From NCBI GenBank assembly GCA_940671915.1, contig CALNVZ010003434.1, positions 20,392,741-20,456,740 of the forward strand: 64,000 bases of DNA. The letters are read 5' to 3'. Positions 24,501 to 58,234 of the stretch are shown here, piece by piece (the stretch's first letter is position 1; each line of letters begins with the position of its first letter). A program made the translations under genes and the position numbers. The stretch is from Paracentrotus lividus (taxonomy: Eukaryota > Echinodermata > Echinoidea > Camarodonta > Echinidae). The notes beneath the pieces were generated by a model that did not search any database, was not told where the DNA came from, and was given only the letters and a program-made list of their open reading frames with translations.

Positions 24501-24724
24501 TAAAATAAAAAGAAGATAGTCCTTAACTTTCACGATTGATGACTTGATAATACACGACGTTGTCTTAGTTTGCATAATTGGCATGATTGGACATTAAGTA
24601 GTGACAGATATCACATTTCTTTTACGGAGGCCAGAGCTGAGGGCGAGAAGGGGGGGGGGACTCCGGGCCGCTTCCACTTTTCTAATAGAACGTGGGGAAA
24701 TGATTTTTTTAAAGTATTCAAAAG

Positions 24725-24922
24725 AACGACAGAAAAAGAGAGACACACACACAAAGAGAGAGAGAGCAGAGACAGAGACAGAGACAGAAGGGAGACGGAG
24801 AGAGACTAGAGAGAGGGAGAAAAGGAGAGAGGGAGAGAGAACAGAGAGAAGGAGAGAGAGAGAGAGAGAGGAGGGGGGAGGAGGGGGGGAGGGAGACAGA
24901 GAGAGAGAGAGAGAAAGAAAGA
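24725..24922. repeat. GA-rich simple repeat
   Basis: A purine-only tract of gagaga and gacaga. It produces an Arg/Glu-rich spurious frame on the plus strand and a Ser/Leu-rich one on the minus strand. Confidence 0.88.
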
Positions 24923-25287
24923 AGACTGATCATGAAAATCTATAAAAAACAAAAACAAAAACAAACCACACACACACACACAAATTAAAAGTTAGCTCGT
25001 GCTGAAGGTAGTTGTCTGAACTGTAGCTTAAGATGGGGTACAACCATTTTTCAAAAAGAAGAGAAAAAAAAAAAAAGGATGATAATGAGTCACAAAACTT
25101 GTGGTAATTATATATTACTCGTACGGGCGTAGACACGCATATATTCCTTTTGTTACTGCATGGCAGGGGGATGATGTATTATCACCCCCCCCCCTATAAC
25201 AAAAAAAAAATGCAAATAAGAAGGAAATGGTAAAAGGGCTTATGGAGAGTTGACAGCTTTTTTTCTTTTTCTTTTTTTTTCTTTATA

Positions 25288-25317
25288 CAGTGGTGGCCAA
25301 AATATTAGAACACCAAC
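25288..25317 (+). mobile_element. Solo Tc1/mariner-like terminal repeat
   Basis: Preceded by a TA dinucleotide, the sequence cagtggtggccaaaatatta followed by gaacacc is typical of Tc1/mariner family ends. No inverted partner and no transposase remnant were found nearby, so only a relic end is claimed. Confidence 0.5.
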
Positions 25318-25820
25318 ATATTTAAATGATTTTTAGTTATTTCATTTGGTTGACCATTTATATACCTATAATATATTGGGAATTGTCACGAAAGCATCAT
25401 TATGCTTTAAAAACTAAATAATATAGTCATGCTTTTGGAACTCGACCCCATCTTCCCCTAATTTGTGTTACGCCACCAATTGAAAAATAAAAAAAAAATG
25501 CCCGTTTCAGGATCAAAGTGTTATAACGTTAAAAAAATTAAGTCTCTTCTTCCAAAAGTATACATTTTCTGAAAGGAAATTTACTGGGAATTTCAAAAAT
25601 GGCATTGATAATAAGGTAGGGTCCATTTGTAACATCTTATGTGGGGATTTTTTGAGTTATTTTGAGGGGCCCTAAATCTTTAATTTGGAGCCCCTATTTA
25701 AGTCCCTCTTTCTTCTGACCCTTAATCTTTCACCATATTTGAATGGCTCATGAAATTTCCTTTCACTAAATATATATTTAAAAGGAATTTCTTTGTTTCA
25801 TAAGAAATAATCCTCAGGCA

Positions 25821-26302
25821 GTCAACCATACACGTACATGTATGCTCGTTCCACAGGCGGCGATCTTTGTGGCGACAACCTGAGAATGTCAATTATAAGG
25901 ATTTCGGCTTTAAAAAGGCGATTATAAACCTACATACGCCGACTCTATCTAGGCTTGGCGACAACAACAACTTGCTATACCACACTCACAATAGCAAGAT
26001 CGCCATTTGTCGCAACAACGATCGCCTGCAGTGGATACCCCCTATCACTGGCTTTTGGAAGGGAAGCCATGTCAAAATAACCCCTCCCCCCCCCACGTTA
26101 CAGGTCTTTGGAAGGGAAGCTTGCCCATCAAAATTACCACCCCCCCCCCCCTATTACAGGCTTTTGGAGGGGAGCCAACAAAATTGCTACAATACACTAT
26201 TTCAATGATTTTTCGGGATTTTTTCACCTACTTGAGGCTCAAAAATAGGCTTTCCGAGAAATCGGAACAAGCATAATAATAGGCCTACGTGTAGTGGTTG
26301 AC
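25821..26302. repeat. MITE with gtcaaccatacacgta ends, second copy
   Basis: Starts gtcaaccatacacgtacatg and ends ctacgtgtagtggttgac. The interior has three tandem units built on ggcttttggaaggga and aaaataaccc(c)n, related to those at 18960-19140. Confidence 0.75.
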
Positions 26303-26597
26303 CACTAAATTTAATGTTGGGGGGGGGGGGGTGGGAGTGGATGTAAGTGATGCACAATGTAGGCTTACTGCTAAAATATGTCATGGCCGAGTTGGAGGTT
26401 AGAGGTTGGTCAAGGGGCCGGTTGACAATTTTTTTTAATTAGTCATTCGAATTTTTACCCCCCCCCCAACTCATCCTATTGACAAAAATTCGAGCATACC
26501 CTAAAAATAGCATAATTTATGAAGACTATGTCCTTTCCCATCCTACGGGGAAAAAATGTTGCCCTTTTCCATCCTACGGAATACATTCACCGGCAAT

Positions 26598-26615
26598 GCG
26601 CCATTTTCTTCCGGG
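26598..26615 (+). promoter_or_regulatory. Candidate YY1/ETS promoter motifs of the S6K gene
   Basis: The sequence gcgccattttcttccggg joins a YY1-like gccatttt and an ETS-like cttccgg about 150 bases before the S6K start codon. Such pairs are common in housekeeping promoters of animals. The transcription start is not known. Confidence 0.35.
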
Positions 26616-26762
26616 AATCAATTTCATTCATTCCCACATTCAACAAATCTCCGAAGTAACGGAGTAGGCAATGTCGGATTCATGTAGCAGATGTTCCTTC
26701 AATAACCCCACATTTGGTGACGTATCTGCAGGCTGAGAATCGAAGGTTAGAAGTAGACGATG

Positions 26763-46688
<19,926 letters not shown>

Positions 46689-48115
46689 GGAGATAGATAG
46701 GTAGTTAGATCAGATGGATTCTTAATTATATAGCTAGATAGATAAATGAAACATATTTGAAATGGTAATTTCAAAGGATGTTATTGTACCTTCTGCGACA
46801 TTGACGATCTACCTCTTTGATCAGAGAATTTTCTGATGGACTCAAAGGAATCGAGGTGTCCAGTGCATTATCTTCATGATGGCAGCTGTTACAGTTTCAA
46901 GACATCTTTTGGACGCTTAATTGAAGAGATAATTGGAATTGATCATGATAATTATAATGATGAGGAGGAGTAGGAGGATGGCTTCTTCTACAGTGCTGGT
47001 ATCTGCCTCTAATCAGCGCTTGCCCTGAAAATATGTTTCACAAATTCAACCATGTATTATGATCTTAATCAGGCGACAATCAGAATATTTTCATTGAGAT
47101 ACCTGTAGTTGATGATGACCTAACTTATTCATGATGACGATGAGGATGATGATGATGATGATGCTGCTTGAGAAGATAAAAGTTTTAATCAAAATTTCAT
47201 TTTTTTTTAAGTATTTAAACATTCACCATTTGCCAAACAGTTGGTGGTATACTTGAGAACTTATGGATTTCATTATAAGCTTGTGTCAGATAAGATGTAA
47301 GTAACTACATAAAATGCTGTAAGGTTGGGGCTGTCAAACTCTTAGAAATTCTTGTAATTAAAAAAGGAACATTGAGTACATGGCTATTCCAACAGCATAT
47401 AGTCTTTTGGACTTATTGCTTTGTCATTGTTTCTTTCACTTGTTGCACTATTTTATTGAAAGTCATTATCAACATATAAACTCTATTTCATGCTGAATTC
47501 TATGAAAGCAATTCATGATCTTCAAAATTGCAGAAGTGGTGGTTTTGGGAGGTTTTCTTATTATAGAGAGTCATCCAAACTACATGTATATCCTTTCACA
47601 TTTCACAAGCTGCAAATTTCATGGAACCCTTTCAGAAATTTGAGTATTTTCAAAGCTTAACTTCTGGGAGACCAGAACAATGTCTTAGTAACATTTTACT
47701 TCTGGAGCACAGTGATAAGAATCTGAAATTGTACTCCAGGATTTTCCTCAAAATCCATTTAGAAGTCAATTACTGGAGTTGAGCTTTCATTCCATTTTCG
47801 ACAAAGAGGATAGTGCAATGAAGCCATCCATAGGGCCTGGAAGATCCATTCTCTGAAGTTTGAAGCACTCCCTCTATTGAGCAAGGATATTAGGTCAGTG
47901 CTAATACATATCTATGGATGAATAGCCTCGGTCACGAACGCCATTACGAACGGTTAACGATATTCAGACCATTTTTTTCGCTGAAAATCTTTACGTTGGA
48001 CGCAGGGAGGTGCCTGTTTTTTCAGGCTTGCAGAAGCCAATTGGCAATAAACAGGATGTAGAAAACGCATTAATAGGAAAGGCAACAGTCTGACCTACTG
48101 TTCAAATACATGACC
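46689..48115 (+). other. Probable S6K 3' UTR
   Basis: The sequence follows the stop without interruption and contains (gat)n at 47140-47162. The AATAAA at 48046-48051 is a candidate poly(A) signal; later ones exist, so the UTR end is unknown. Confidence 0.4.
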
Positions 48116-48237
48116 TATGCTCTCTAGATTTTACTCTCTTTTTTTTTCTGGAAGTGAAATGTCACGCTTACATGTCTATGCTCTCTAGATTTTACTCTCT
48201 TTTTTTTTTTGGAAGTGAAATGTCACGCTTACATGTA
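48116..48237. repeat. 61-bp tandem duplication
   Basis: Two copies starting tatgctctctagattttact and ending cacgcttacatgt, nearly identical apart from the length of the T run. The low divergence points to a recent event. Confidence 0.92.
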
Positions 48238-48802
48238 TCATTGTTTGCAGTCTATTCTTATGGTCTAAATTCAAGAGATTAACTGTAAAAAAAAGTTTGA
48301 ACTGTATGTTTACATCTTTTGCACTGCAAAGCAATACTATTTAAGTGTGGCAATATAACTGGATTGCAGATGAACCTATTTACATCAAAGCACAGTAGAG
48401 ATTTGTCGGTTTGATACATTTCATTTGCACAATTGGTTGTTTGTAAGTTAGATGTTCATTATATTTGTAGGGAAAAAAAAAAATCATTTTGCCAACTATT
48501 ACTCCATTCTACAAGGCAATACAACTGTTTTGCTGTGTGCATAGTGATTAAAGCAATGTAACTCTAGATATTTAATCTACATAGCAACAAATTTTTTCAA
48601 TTCTCTTTTGAGTTCTTAGGTCTAGTTTTGATACTATACACGTGTGCACCAGAAAACTGGAAACAATTCTTTATCTGTGCATTATCTTTGCGAACAAATG
48701 GCTCTCGATAAAGAAAGTCTGCCTGACCTACACATGTAGCAGCTCCTAGTGAAATCTGAATCCAAAATTGATTTATGCAGTATATATGTGTGCGTGAAGC
48801 CA

Positions 48803-48936
48803 GGGGGCCGTTTCTCGAAACCGTCATAAGTCTAAGTTCGTGGACATCCTATTGAAAAGCGTGTTAATTCTACAACACGTGTCCCTATGGGTTATCCAAG
48901 AACTTAGACTTATGACGGTTTCGAGAAACGGGGGCA
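48803..48936. repeat. Fold-back element (ccgtttctcgaaa family)
   Basis: The left arm gccgtttctcgaaaccgtca, followed by taagtctaagttc, is the inverse of gaacttagacttatgacggt ttcgagaaacg. A second copy is at 54613-54742. Confidence 0.9.
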
Positions 48937-51333
48937 GGGTGTCAAGCTAGTTAGGGCAATAGACACACTTTAGACACTCTTTACCATTGAAAATATGTAC
49001 ACAGGGGTGATTTTGCCCCCAAAGTGTTGAAACGATCCCTCATAAAGGAAAAATGTATTTCTACCCTGATAAAGACAGTGCCATTCAATGTTGCTCCTTC
49101 TTGGGCAAGACAGACACATTTGCTGCAAGCTTTATTGATACAGTGTGGAATGATAAACTCAGACTTGTGTCGTCATTGTCCCCCCTAACATTTTGCCTAT
49201 TTGAATAGCCAAGACTTTTCTGTTAATTTCCTTCATGGCAGGTTTGGCTTCTGAATTTTGTGAGGCTATGGGTTTTTACTTCTTTTTGGCTTTCCGTCCC
49301 TAGCCTTTTTCTTCCAAGATGTTTAAAGCATTCTTTGGTCAGTATTAAAATGTCTATAAAACTTGTAGAAGTACATCATGTTTATTTGATCATAATTGGT
49401 ATGTTCTGATGAAAGGAAGGGCATTCTTTTGAAAATTGTATCAGATTAATCCTTTCTCAGGCTTTTAAGCCCCCTTTCCCTAAAATAGACCATTTAGGGG
49501 ACCATTGAGTGACCAAACTAGGCCTGATTTCTCCCGAGTCTCCAAGATCTCTGTAAAAGTTGTTTGTGGGAAAAGTACTCTTTAAGATATTCTTGAGCGC
49601 TCAATTTGAGGGACCAATCATTCTCAATGATTTCTCAGCGACCTCCTCCGCAATTATTTCAATGGTTGCCATAAGTTTTTCAGTGGTTTTTCAACAATCT
49701 TTAATTGGTGTCTCAGGAAATTCGTACATTGAGGGAGAAAACTCACTACAAAACTTGAATATGTTGACTTATTCCTGGGAGATCATTGATAGCCTGATGA
49801 GAATGTTGAGCGCTACTAAGTTAAGAGATTGCTTTAGCAATCGCTGATCGTTCATGAAAGGTCCCTTTCCCCAAGACCACTGAAATACTGCTTTGAACCA
49901 GCCCCAAAATTGATGGAAGTTATGGTGATCATGGCATTCACTGAAAGATCCTTGAGAAATCAGGAAAGACCTTGGAGATCTTTTGTAGCCTTCTGAAAGA
50001 ACATTTAAAGATCTGTGGTAGCCTTTTGAAAGACCATTTAAGGATCTTTGGACATCTTTGCTGTTCCGTGATTGTCATGCAAAGGTCTGCTTTTTGTGGA
50101 AAGGGGGTAATCGCAGATAACAATCATTCATGTCGCAATATCTAAGTTATGGTCTTAGTAAGTTATCAGTTGCATTGTAGATTTATTTTATTTTTTTCTC
50201 CTTTAGAAACGTTCACTCATTCTGTCAAAGTTATCATTTCCATTGTACATGTATTTTATTTCATTCTCCATATTAAATAATTTTTACTCATTCAAGAGTA
50301 TATCGTTAATATGATATTTTGCCTTTTAGTAGGCTATCTTTTAGAGATTGATAGTATTATACCTTGATTAATTTATGTTGTATGTATAAATAACAGTATA
50401 TCATTTAATACCATGTAGATGATTTATTCTTGTACTCTTCTTTCTTCTATACTCCTTTCTGTCTCTTTTGTTTCTCTCTGTATTTTCTATATCTAGCATT
50501 TGTAGGTGTTTTTGATAAGTTGTAGTTTACCCTGTCCTAGATTTTCTGTTTCATCCTTCAAATCTGAAACTTTCTAGATCATATTTTGAAGCCTGGTTTC
50601 AACCCCAGCTCATATGGAAACCACATTTTTAAGCCATGGAGGTCATTTGTTGTCCAGTGATTAGTTTGGAACAAAAATACGTTAGCACATGGCACTTGTC
50701 AATTCATTACTCTCGTCATATCATACAATCCATGCTCTCTTTTACAAAGAATGAATTTAACTCATCTGAACTTTAACAGTTCAATGTGAACAAAATGTGC
50801 GTATAAGCCATACAATCTAAAAATAACATGATATGATTTTCGGTGGTACATGTATCTTGGTTGTGTTTTCAGGGTAAAAAAAAACAACCTCCAAACGTTA
50901 TTGTCTTGAACTAATTTTTTCTGCAAAGTGACAGCTCGTTCACTTTCAAACATGTAAGCTGTATACAGTTGTGATTGATAAGAGGGGTGTTATACTAATT
51001 TTCTGTAGTCAAATTGAATAAGCTGCTATTTTGCAAAAGAATCTGGAAGACAAAGGTGTGAAAACGTATTTTGTACCGTTCAAAAGCAGCTCTCTGCATT
51101 CGCCTTCAAACTGTTTCTGATTGTAAACCAGGTTCGAATCTTGGCCGCGTCTGTTGTATAGTAAGAGGTCGGTCCCAGACATAATTAATCATATTTCATG
51201 TTTAAACTCAATTGCCAATTGATGGTAGCCAATCAGGATCCATGATGCTTTTACTTCTTTTATAAGTGTCTCACTGTGAACCAATCAGAATGGTTTTTAA
51301 AAATTTGCAACGAGTCATGAAACTGTATTTATG
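48937..51333. other. Intergenic, no gene seen
   Basis: No exon-like frame. Weak imperfect direct repetition occurs at 49945-50060 (agacctttgaNNNNagatc-type phrases). Confidence 0.45.
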
Positions 51334-51935
51334 TTAAAGGAGGACTCCGGGCTGAAATGAAAAAGTTTTGTAAAATGAAGTAAATTCATCAAGCACAACA
51401 CAGAAAATTTCATCAAAATCGGATGAAAAATAACAAATTTATGCATTTTTTAGATATTGACTTTTTTTGGAAAAACAGTTCTTGGCAATTGTCTCATTTG
51501 AATATTTGAATATTCAAATGAGCAAACTGATGATGTCACTGTCCCCCTACTTGTTGTGTATTTTGTTATATGAAATCCTATTTATCTCATTTTTTCATAT
51601 ATTTCGTATACAGAAAATCTGTCCCTCATACTGAAATAAGTAAAAGCACTTGTGACCTTGAACATTCCACAAGGATTAGTCCTTGTTGTTATGTCCTTGG
51701 GGCAGAAAATCATGATAATTGGTATTTCATATAATAAAATACAAAGAAAGTAGGGGGACTCAGACATCATCAGTTTGCCAATTTGAAGAACTGTTTCCTA
51801 AAAAAATTAGAACCTAAGAAAATTCATAACTTTGCTATTACTTATCTGATTTTGATGAAATTTTCAGTGTTGTGCTTTTTCGATTTTACTTTATTTTTCT
51901 AATAATGCAAACTCCAGCCCGGATGAGTCCTTTAA
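51334..51935. repeat. 602-bp TTAA fold-back element
   Basis: The left end ttaaaggaggactccgggct and the right end agcccggatgagtcctttaa are inverted. The arms continue with caaaatcggatgaaaaataa against ttacttatctgattttg and aactgatgatgtcactgtcc against gactcagacatcatcagttt. Confidence 0.88.
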
Positions 51936-52995
51936 AGGAAACACATGACCTTAAATGCTTTGCTGGTCAACAAAGTGTCTGTTCTCTCTTATCTTATAAA
52001 GTTTGGTTACCTCTATTAAAAATGCCCTGGACACGTACAAATGTACTTCATTCTTCTCAATGAGAGGTGTGACATTGATATGTAAAATAATGTAAATCTA
52101 TGCATACTTTCATTATTATATTAAGTTATATTTAAATTATTTTATAATGATAGTGTACAGTAGAAATGGAAGAACTGTGAGTTACATGTATAGGTACATG
52201 AGCATGGAGTTTGCTCCCGACAGAACGCTGTTAAATTCCTGTTCGCTTGCCCTACACTCTCATATGCAATCCCGTTTATTTCTGTGCAAGTGCTGAAAAT
52301 TTGTGAATTTTCTTTTTGAGCCTGTAAGTCATATATCTGCTGCATTTGCATGGTAAGACACAGGACTGTTTGTGAAAGGGTAGTTTAAGCAAACAAAAAT
52401 TTAATAGCAATTTCTGCATTGCAAACTCCATTATCTTATATATACCTTTGATATAACGACTTAAAGTTGATGAAAAAATATCAGGTCAAAGTAGCAGTAT
52501 AGAAACTTAATAGTAATGTTTTACTATTATGAAATATTGATACGCTTACATACATGTAACAAAGTGTGTGAAATTGGGAATTATGTTCTTTGCTATTTCA
52601 TAGAAAATGTGATTTGAAAATAATTGTGATTTAGGGACTAAATGTATGTTTGTAGTTACATTTTGTGTGATTTAAAAGTAGCAGTTGAGGGCTATAGTTT
52701 GTGGTATTTGTTTTCATGAAAAAAGTTGCAAACTTGTAGGGGTTATAGGTGGTATACCAGAATGCTGGAATGTGCACACATATGCACACATACCGAAATG
52801 CCAATTGCAGTTCACTCCCATTATAACTAGTTTAATTGGCTTGGTCTTAAGTACCCTGTTTTTAGAGAGAGTGGACTAAAACTTGTTGGAATGAATTCTT
52901 ACTTTCATGGGTATTAAAATCCCCTTATTTTACTTGTTTGTTATAAAACAAGGTCCTGCTGTATTACAATATTTATTTTTGATCCAATTCTCTGC
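51936..52995. other. Intergenic, no gene seen
   Basis: AT-rich, no recognisable feature. Confidence 0.45.
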
Positions 52996-53160
52996 GACTT
53001 GGACACTCAGAGATGTCACCCATACTTTTTTTCCATCACGGGGACGTCTCCGATACTTTTTGTCTGTTGCAGAGACGTCTCCGTGACAAGTTTCAAAACC
53101 GTCTCAAAGCAGTCCCAAAACAGTCTTAAATCCACCTCATTGCAAGTGAGATACCACTGT
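52996..53160. repeat. Fold-back MITE (gacgtctccg family), degraded copy
   Basis: Contains gggacgtctccgatactttt and ends aagtgagataccactgt, as in the intact copy at 56695-56885. The left end is decayed. Confidence 0.75.
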
Positions 53161-54612
53161 AAAGCTCCATAATAATTTATGTATATCGTCAAGAAAAGAT
53201 AATTATTTGAATTTTCAGAATCTAACATCTGGTTTGCAACACATTTATGACACAGTCCATTCCTGTTATAATGAAGCGCTCAAAGCCAAGCCAAATATCT
53301 TGTTATAACAAAATCTCAGTATGCGGAATAGAGTATGCCTTGTAAAACCAAAGTCTTGTATCTGCTTGTCATAATATGATCGTAACATCTCCTGAACAAT
53401 TTGCAGGATATTTGTAATATAGCTGAAAGCACAATATACCCAACACATACACACCCACACTCACACATTATGTGCTCATCGTCATATATTTTTAAGACTT
53501 TAATGACAAGTACTAGTATTGCATTTGTTTGAATATTGGCTACTTTGGAGCAAAAATATGATGTAAGCATTTTGGTCATTTATAGCTGGTTATTAAGTGC
53601 ATCATGAGACATCACTCTCAAAGATTTAAAAATAAATCAGTCAGCTATATGAAAGTTAACGAGTTGTATTTGAAAATTGTGATCACTGATGATTTAAATC
53701 CCTCAAATTGGCAATGTTACCGATGGAAAGCTTTCCCACATGTTATGTGTAAGAAAATGTTCAAAATATGTGCCTGATAAATGAGTCTTAATACCTTTTG
53801 GTCCAATGAGCGTTATACCATATGGATGGTTTAGTACAAATAAATATGGATCATGTTTAATTAGACCAACTGATTATAAAGCTAAATTGGAATTAGACCA
53901 TCTTGCTACAGTCTTCTCTTTTAATACTGAATGCATAATGATTTAATAATATAATGATGTGATCGTGTTTTAAATCGGGCCTTGTAATATGAAAACGAAT
54001 CTCTTATCCATGTTCATTGTAACAAGAATGGACTGTATTAGCATAAAAGGCCATACTAAAGATATAAAAAGACACGGTTATTCTTACGTCTAAACTTCAA
54101 AGATAGTAGACAAAGTGGGCTAGAACGAAATGGAATTAGATGTCGATGAATTGGATATACAAACGGTTTTAGACCAAACAGAACTTCATTAACTCAAGAG
54201 GCACAGAAATTGAGGCACCCTGATTTACTACACATTTTCTTTGTTTAAGTAGTTATTGTGCAAAACTGCTACTTTGATCAATGTTCCAGTATTTTTACTT
54301 TTATTTCTTATTACATGGGATGGTAGGTTTATGTACTCTTCATCTTCATTGGCTTGACAATTACGTTTCTCTCAATGATTTTATGTCAGTTGTTATTTTT
54401 ATTTTGTATTTAAAAGTTTATAATGAAAGAATTTTCTTTCTTTCTTTGTTAATATAAGCATATCTGCCTTCCATTTTACATGATAGATCATATTATTTTA
54501 CTTGTTTTACTCGTTATTGTTGTTGTTGTCTTGAAATAGGATTTACATGACAGTCGATAATCATGATTTTTCTATTTAAAAAATATTGATACATAACATT
54601 GCCTTGTCACGA
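53161..54612. other. Intergenic, no gene seen
   Basis: AT-rich, no exon-like frame and no recognised repeat. Confidence 0.45.
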
Positions 54613-54742
54613 GGGGCCCGTTTCTCGAAATCATCGTAAGTCTAAGTTCTTGGACGATTGGGAGACGTGTTGTAGAATTAACACGCGTTTCGATGGGATG
54701 CCCATGAACTTAGACTTCTGACGGTTTCGAGAAACAGGCCCC
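54613..54742. repeat. Fold-back element (ccgtttctcgaaa family), second copy
   Basis: Starts ggggcccgtttctcgaaat and ends tttcgagaaacaggcccc, with taagtctaagttcttggac in the left arm as at 48803-48936. Confidence 0.9.
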
Positions 54743-56555
54743 AAGCTAGTGGCTGTGGTGACAATATTTGAAGAGCTTAATTCCAAAAGGTACCACATGC
54801 ATCTTTGTTACTTCAGGGGAAAATTCTTTGTTTTTCATATTTCCAAAAGGCGTCTATGGAAAAGTGATACTTAAAAAAAGTGTATTTTCTCATCTTTAAA
54901 GTCTTGTTCAAAGACAGGTCGCTACCTGAACAATGACGTGATAGCAACCCAATTTTCGTCCAAAGGGGCTATAGAAGTTTTCAGAGGCCGCGGAGCGCTT
55001 TTGAACTTGGTAGGTTATGAGCCGAAAAATCACAGTTAGATGGTAAATTCCGCGTTTTTGTTCCCGATTACTGGAAAAACGTGGAAGCTGGAGTTTAGTC
55101 CCCATCCCCCCCCCCCCGGCTCCACGTCCCCTGCCATTTGGAATTATGCTCTTTAAATCATTTCTATGTATAAGGACACTGCATTGAAAATTGCTTTATC
55201 ATTTTCATTATGTTTTATCGTTCTGTTTTCATTTTTCGTGTTTTAAATACTTTTGATTTCGTAAAATGAAAACACAGCTGCCTATGAGAGTGAATGACGA
55301 TGTGTATATTATATCGTATATTCACGGTTTTTAATATTGTTATTGATATGATTATTATTTCAGAGCATGTACATTAAAATAACTACCGATAAATCAATTT
55401 TAATCTTAAGCTCTGTTAGAATTGATAATTTCGGGTGCCTCTTTTTGGAAAAGCGAGAGTGAGATACAGATGAAGGAGGTGTCATGTAACAAAGTTATGA
55501 TGGATTTTTTTTCGTGGTAGCCTCATCATGGACAGGATGCTCAAAAGTTGATGATCTTAATGCTCACCCTAGCCTTAACCCTAATCTTAATTATATCCTA
55601 ATCATATTCCGTGACTGCACCTGCATTCCAAATGAGGCTACCGACATAAAATCGATCGTAACTTGTTATCGGTCGCAAGTCTTTGTGTTACAGGGCAATG
55701 GACAGATGTCTGTTTTCACTAAGGGATGGGGTTGCTTCATGTATAGATTACAATGACAGGGACCAAAATTATATTAATATGTTTTACAAATTAAGTAATT
55801 TCGCTTTTCATTGCGAGATAAAACAAAAACAAAAAATAGATCTGCTCAATAAGCATTATACAAATGGCGTCCGTTTTCGAATGGTCTTGACGAGCCACCC
55901 TACGAGGTTGAGAGTTATACAATGGAATCTTTTGACAAAATTAATAATGATAATAATAGTGGTGACTTCTTCAAGCGTGACGCTTAAAGCTATTGGTCGA
56001 CAGGCTGAACTTAACTTAAAATTCTTTGTCTCAGCCGACCAGTTTACTACAAGGAGAAGTGAATAGAGGTTTGAATGTGTGAAAAGGCCACCATTATAAG
56101 TTTTTTTTTTTTTTTTTTTTTTAATGCTTCCAAATTTTGTTTACTCTCTCCTCCGGGCGGCAGGTCGACAAATCGTATACCTCCCTAATGATACCCCAAC
56201 ATGGACAGGATCCATTCAGACCCCTGCAAGATCTTAGGATTCTCCCTCTTGTCATTTTAATATACCGATTGCAAAGGTACTGTGAAAGCACCGTGCATGA
56301 GTAAGAAACAGTATATATGTTGTCTTTCAAAGATGCCACTTTCCAGGAAATTTCATGAATATGGAAAATTGATTATTAAAAATTACTGCGTTTTTATGTA
56401 TTTTCACCCCTTTCTGTAGCATTTTCGCCGACATACGCGTGCTTTTCTCAGGATTCTTTTGTTACCAATTTCTGTTCTTTTTAAAACCCTGTCTTAGAGT
56501 TGCATCTCTATTTCTGTTCGCCACTGTCACTCTACCAAATCCCTCTCATTTCCCG

Positions 56556-56591
<36 letters not shown>

Positions 56592-56694
56592 TTTCCAATC
56601 TTCCATTCCCGTTTCCCCTCTTCTTTCTATATGCAATCTGTTTTTGCCGTTCTCACTTCTGGACCATTCAGTCTCTCGTTACCACATATAAATC
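54743..56694. other. Intergenic, no gene seen
   Basis: Contains a C run at 55107, a T run at 56101-56122 and a (ct)n tract at 56567-56592. Two frames of 60-130 codons are present but show no family features. Confidence 0.45.
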
Positions 56695-56885
56695 ATGGTG
56701 GTATCTCACTTCGCGGAGACGGATTTGGGACTACTTTGGGACGTTTTTGAAACTTGTCGCGGAGACGTCTCCAAGACGTCTCCGATACTTTTTTTCCCAT
56801 CGCGGTTTTGAAATTTGTCGTCTCAACCGTCTAAACCGTCTCAAAGTAATCCCAAATCCGTCTCCGCGAAGTGAGATACCACCAT
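56695..56885. repeat. Intact 191-bp fold-back MITE (gacgtctccg family)
   Basis: The left end atggtggtatctcacttcgc and the right end gcgaagtgagataccaccat are perfect inverted repeats, continuing as ggagacggatttggga against tcccaaatccgtctcc. Relatives are at 52996-53160 and 58645-58785. Confidence 0.93.
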
Positions 56886-57952
56886 TACACCACACGTGAA
56901 AATACTTATCGCGAAATGATCACCATTGTGTTTTCGTTCAAATCTTTCCGGCAATACATAATACCCATACCATTCGCAAATAAAAAAAAAATGATAAAAA
57001 ATTACAAGGGCGCTATTTTGTATAAAAACAATTTTCTATTTCGTAGAATACAAAAGAAAAGAAAAAAAGGAAGAAGACAAAACAAACAAAATTCAATCTA
57101 CATTGTCGATGATTACACCGATAACAATACTTAAAACAAATTTATGATCCTCTAGAGATGTGTTGATAAGAAAAAGAACCAAAATTTTTTTTTAAATAAC
57201 GCCTTAGCACAAACAGAAAATGATACCACAGAAAATACAGCTGTATTATCATATAGATTGGAGATTCCAATAAGATCATTGATCTAATATATCTCATATT
57301 CAAATACCCGTAACCCATATTTCAATATAATAAACCCACTATGAAAGACACTTAACGATAAAAGCACGTGCACTCAAGGGCACCCCTCCCCGTCCTTCCA
57401 AAATCTAGTTCACTTATTTTGTTCGTGTACGAACATAAAGAAGCCAATCTGCATTGAGAATATTAAACTTGTATTGAAGATTATTGAAAATTCTAGGCTA
57501 ATATATAAACAAATGGAATATCTCACAAAAGAACTTTGATCTTATTTAAAACTTGACAACAAAGAAGACAGTATCGGTTTCACTGCACTGTGTCTTTAAA
57601 AACAGCGATCATAACTTCCCGTTTCTTGTAATTTTGTTTATGTAGATTTTTCTTTCTCTGTAGATATTGAAAATATCAGTATTAATAAAGGTGGATTTGA
57701 AACTTTAAACCATGTATGCAAAGTTTAGTTTGGAAATAGCGACTGATACTAAACAAGTAACCACTATCATTACCTAATTATGATGTAAGCGAGAGCCGAA
57801 CATAATATTTTACTATTCTATTACAGAAAGTTCGACCAAATCGGTTTCAAAATTTCTAATAACATGCACGTGGTGCAAGTTGCTTTGTCGGGGTAAGCAT
57901 ATTAAATTGACAGAAGTGGACAGAATATACGCCAATTGAAACCGATTTGTCA

Positions 57953-58234
57953 CACTGTAAAAATGTCATTTAAAATATTTTAAACAACTTAAAGTGTTGT
58001 TTAAGCCCGTCACTCCAACAACGTTGCTTACATTTTTTTTAAACGCTGTTAAAATTTTAAACAACCGAAGTAACTGTTATAAAAGTTGAATTTGACAATG
58101 TTTGAAGCCCGATTTCAATGGTGGCTGTTTAAAATTTCACCAACGTTGTTTGAAATTTTTAAACAACGTTGTTAGAATGACCGGCTTAAACAACACTTTT
58201 AGTTGTTTAAAATATTTAAAACAGCTTTACAGTG
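57953..58234. repeat. Fold-back element rich in aacaacgttgtt
   Basis: The left end cactgtaaaaatgtcattta and the right end aaaacagctttacagtg are inverted; inside, tttaaacaacNtNaaagtgt is mirrored by acacttttagttgtttaaa. Confidence 0.85.

Noticed and set aside
24601-24945. 114-codon Arg/Glu-rich frame
   Set aside because: Pure GA simple repeat.
55683-56066. 127-codon plus-strand frame
   Set aside because: No motif, no exon partners, AT-rich composition like the surroundings.
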